Origin: Streptomyces sp. NBC_01454
Lineage (GTDB): Bacteria; Actinomycetota; Actinomycetes; Streptomycetales; Streptomycetaceae
DNA length: 64,000 bases
Direction of reading: 5' to 3'
Assembly: GCF_036227565.1 (NCBI RefSeq)
Contig: NZ_CP109460.1
Span: 5,332,001-5,396,000, forward strand
Shown here: positions 62,701 to 64,000 of the stretch, piece after piece
Layout of the letters: the number at the start of each line of letters is the position of its first letter
Position numbering within the stretch: position 1 is the stretch's first letter
Position numbers and translations under genes: made by a program
Notes under the pieces: model-generated
The model's input: only the letters and a program-made list of their open reading frames with translations
Databases searched by the model: none
What the model was told of the DNA's origin: nothing

Positions 62701-64000
62701 ACCGACGTCCACTTCGAGCAACTGCTGCGGCTGGGCCCGCAGACCGAGGTCTCCACCGTCGTCACCCTGACCGCACCGGACCGCGGGACGTGCGAGATCC
62801 TCGCCCGCAACGAGAGCGGCGGCTGGGAACGGCAGGCCCGGGCGGTGCTGCACCGGCTGAGCGTGCGCCCCGAGCTGCGGCCGCGGTCCGTCGAGGCGAT
62901 GAGCGTGCGCCATCCGCTGGCGGTGGAGCCCTCGGCGCTCTACGACAGCCTGCGCCGGCGCGGTCTGGAACACGGCCCGGCCTTCAACGGCGTGCGCGAA
63001 CTGCACACCGGACGCCACAACGACAGCTTCTGGGCCAGGGTCGCCGTGCCGCCGCAGGCGGACACCCCGCCGTCCGGGCTGCCGCTGCACCCCGTCCTGC
63101 TCGACCTGTGCGCCCAGCTCGCCGTGGCGCCGCTGATCAACGAGGAGGACTCGGCGCTGGTGCTGCCGGTGCGGATGCAGGCGCTGCGCATCCTGGGCGA
63201 CCCCGCGAGCGCCGTGTACTGCCACGCACACGTCAGCGAGATCACCCCGGAGGCGATAGTCGCGAACGTGCGCCTCCTGGACGACGGCGGCGCCGTGGTC
63301 CTCGTCGTCAACGGGCTGCGGTTCGCCCGGCGGGCGGCGCGGACCGCGGCGGCGTTCGACGACTGGCTGCTGGAGATCGGCTGGCAGCAGGCCCCCCGGG
63401 TGACGCCGGACGGCGGCCGGGCACCGGGCAGTTGGGTCGTCGTCGGCGAGGCGGACGGCGCGGCCCAGACCCTGGCCGCCGCGCTGCGCAAGCACTGCGC
63501 CCGCACGGTGGTCTGGGACCGCGCGCTCGACGACGGCTCCCTCACCTCGTTCCGCGACGCCCTCACCGGCCGCCTGGCCGCGACCCTGGAAGCCCCGCGC
63601 GGCGTGGTGCTGCTCTGCGGGCCCCCGGACGGCGAGGACCCGACGGGACGGTCCCTGCGGCGCACCCGCCGGCTGCTGGGCGCGCTGCAGTCGCTCGCCG
63701 CCACCACCACCGGCGCGCCCCGCCTGTACGTCGTCACCCGCGGGGCCCGCGGCGTCGTACCGGGGGACGAGGTCGACCTCGGCCAGAGCGCGCTGCGCGG
63801 GCTGCTGCGGGTCGGCGCGCTGGAACACCCCGAGGTCCGGCCGGTGTCGGTGGACACCGGCGCCCAGGACGCCGCACCCGAGGAGGTGGCCCTGGAACTG
63901 CTCGCCGACGCGGCCGATGACGAGGTCGCGCTGCGGGCCGGCAGCCGGTACGTGGCCCGGCTGGCACACGCCCCGACCGCCGGCGCACCGGACCGTGCCG
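59782..64000 (+). CDS. Type I polyketide synthase, KS-AT-DH and start of KR region (truncated by window)
   Basis: At least 1406 residues, open to the window edge. KS: Cys188 in DTACSSS, His323 in ETHGTGTPVGDP and His359 in KTNVGHLEPA, all catalytic. AT (about 550-860): GQGSQWPGMG and Ser637 in GHSMGEVAAA; the specificity segment reads VASH, nearer to methylmalonyl-type YASH than malonyl HAFH, as in mycobacterial-style synthases. DH: His939 in DHKVHDNPVFPG and Asp1108 in HPVLLDLCAQ. From about 1195 the sequence (WQQAPRVT... PRLYVVTRGARGVV) reads as the structural part of KR. ATG 59782 follows GGAG. The layout suggests a reducing, single-module or iterative synthase. Confidence 0.93.
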   Translation, partial: MSNNTHGPTAGTQPGPGTENIAVIGMGCRLPGDTDSPAALWRLLVDERDAVGELPAERRRLVPGGLPGPVEGEATPRQGGFLRDVTGFDAAFFGVSGREADVLDPQHRLLLEVTWEALEHAGLPPDRMNGTPTGVFAGISYTDYMDHLAGHPQELEGSILTNGHCVAAGRISYLLGLQGPCVALDTACSSSLVAVHMARQALSAGECDLALAGGVTLTFQPRITRSFARMGMLSSSGRCRTFDADADGFVRGEGCGVVVLKRLTDAVRDGDRVLAVLRGSATNQDGSSEGLAAPSVTAQRALYLDALAQSGVDPRDVGMVETHGTGTPVGDPIEFASLSDVYGNGPGRCALTSVKTNVGHLEPAAGVTGLIKSVLCLQRGTIPANLHFRRWNPAISAIGTRLFVPTELSAWPLRTPTRLAAVSSFGFSGTNAHVLLEQAPQAPAVKRRSSGRPAQPSSEVFLLSAGSPDVLPAAATRLADWMEGDGANLPLHDLAHTLALRRCAGRGRMGVVTSARRELIGSLRSFAAGQRHPAVVTGAVGAAVERQPVWVFSGQGSQWPGMGRGLLKAEPAFLDALTEVHEFIAAQSEVSVLDVIRHGRPVQGCGTVQPVLFALQIALAATWRAHGVEPAAVIGHSMGEVAAAVVAGALSLADGVRVICRRSGLLSDIAGSGSMLSVGLDAATVRQELADSAAETVSVAVLSSPDSTVVAGRTTEVSRLAAAWEARKIPVFPIAVDVASHCPLVDPVLPALRTALAGLAPRSPKVPLYSTVVDAGVTPAFDADYWCDNLRRPVRFAEAVAAAAADRHVVFTEISPHPVVTHSVERSLAGLATDPVVLPTLRRDEDEQTTLRTQLAAAHCAGVPVNWRYLYDDGNLVDAPTVTFDRRHHWADAAPVSAPATEAPGAPLPGRHSEFPGEPVRHCWRADAGTEALPWLADHKVHDNPVFPGAAHCGLALAAACEVFGAAPDEVEVTDVHFEQLLRLGPQTEVSTVVTLTAPDRGTCEILARNESGGWERQARAVLHRLSVRPELRPRSVEAMSVRHPLAVEPSALYDSLRRRGLEHGPAFNGVRELHTGRHNDSFWARVAVPPQADTPPSGLPLHPVLLDLCAQLAVAPLINEEDSALVLPVRMQALRILGDPASAVYCHAHVSEITPEAIVANVRLLDDGGAVVLVVNGLRFARRAARTAAAFDDWLLEIGWQQAPRVTPDGGRAPGSWVVVGEADGAAQTLAAALRKHCARTVVWDRALDDGSLTSFRDALTGRLAATLEAPRGVVLLCGPPDGEDPTGRSLRRTRRLLGALQSLAATTTGAPRLYVVTRGARGVVPGDEVDLGQSALRGLLRVGALEHPEVRPVSVDTGAQDAAPEEVALELLADAADDEVALRAGSRYVARLAHAPTAGAPDRA

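Noticed and set aside
58423..63969. 1848-codon open frame on the reverse strand opposite the KS and PKS genes
   Set aside because: It is a shadow of the G/C-biased forward PKS frame; its translation is Gly/Arg/His-rich with no domain, whereas the forward strand has full KS, AT and DH motifs.

Overview
The window is GC-rich actinomycete DNA with strong G/C bias at third codon positions. Streptomyces-type Shine-Dalgarno starts, apparently leaderless genes, and families such as the Mbl-type actin, DUF993, DUF5988, S37 peptidase and tandem ABC exporter all point to Streptomyces or a close relative. It looks like chromosome. The only possible mobile-element trace is one atypical tyrosine recombinase near the right end.

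Layout. 1-3.2 kb: a leftward operon of an ABC ATPase, a YhgE/Pip membrane protein and a TetR regulator cut by the window edge, with a TetR-like operator in front. 3.4-14 kb: a secreted GH65 glycosidase, a fused heterodimer-like ABC exporter, a secreted S37 peptidase and a secreted GH3 beta-N-acetylhexosaminidase. 14-19.8 kb: a sugar-catabolic group (two TIM-barrel isomerase/epimerases, a Gfo/Idh dehydrogenase and a DUF993 aldolase-like protein) around a MarR-GNAT fusion. 20-25.6 kb: a RecD2 helicase, citrate synthase, and a CopZ-like copper protein facing a DedA protein across a CsoR-type box. 25.6-31.8 kb: a Gfo/Idh gene divergent from a LacI regulator with two matching operators, a small HTH protein, a secreted peptidoglycan-binding protein, an MFS sugar transporter and an inositol-type dehydrogenase. 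32.2-39.8 kb: an inositol catabolic set, with iolE divergent from iolC, an aldolase, iolB, iolD and mmsA/iolA. With the MFS transporter and the dehydrogenase at 30.8 kb it covers every step from myo-inositol to acetyl-CoA. 40-49 kb: a GNAT enzyme, a hydrolase-ABC ATPase fusion with its permease, a lipoprotein esterase, a FUSC membrane protein and an Mbl-type MreB homologue. 49-54.7 kb: a PadR-controlled membrane gene, an epoxide-hydrolase-like enzyme, and a TetR/FAD-monooxygenase divergent pair with two tandem operators. 54.7-56.6 kb: an atypical tyrosine recombinase and a lower-GC, gene-poor stretch. 56.6-64 kb: the left end of a polyketide cluster with two doubtful small ORFs, DUF5988, a stand-alone ketosynthase with altered active-site surroundings, and a KS-AT-DH type I PKS running off the window.

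Most promising for follow-up: the right-hand PKS cluster (atypical ketosynthase, a coupled 11-codon leader ORF, unidentified small ORFs behind tandem hairpins), the hydrolase-ABC ATPase fusion, the DUF993 sugar locus, and several precisely placed palindromic operators.
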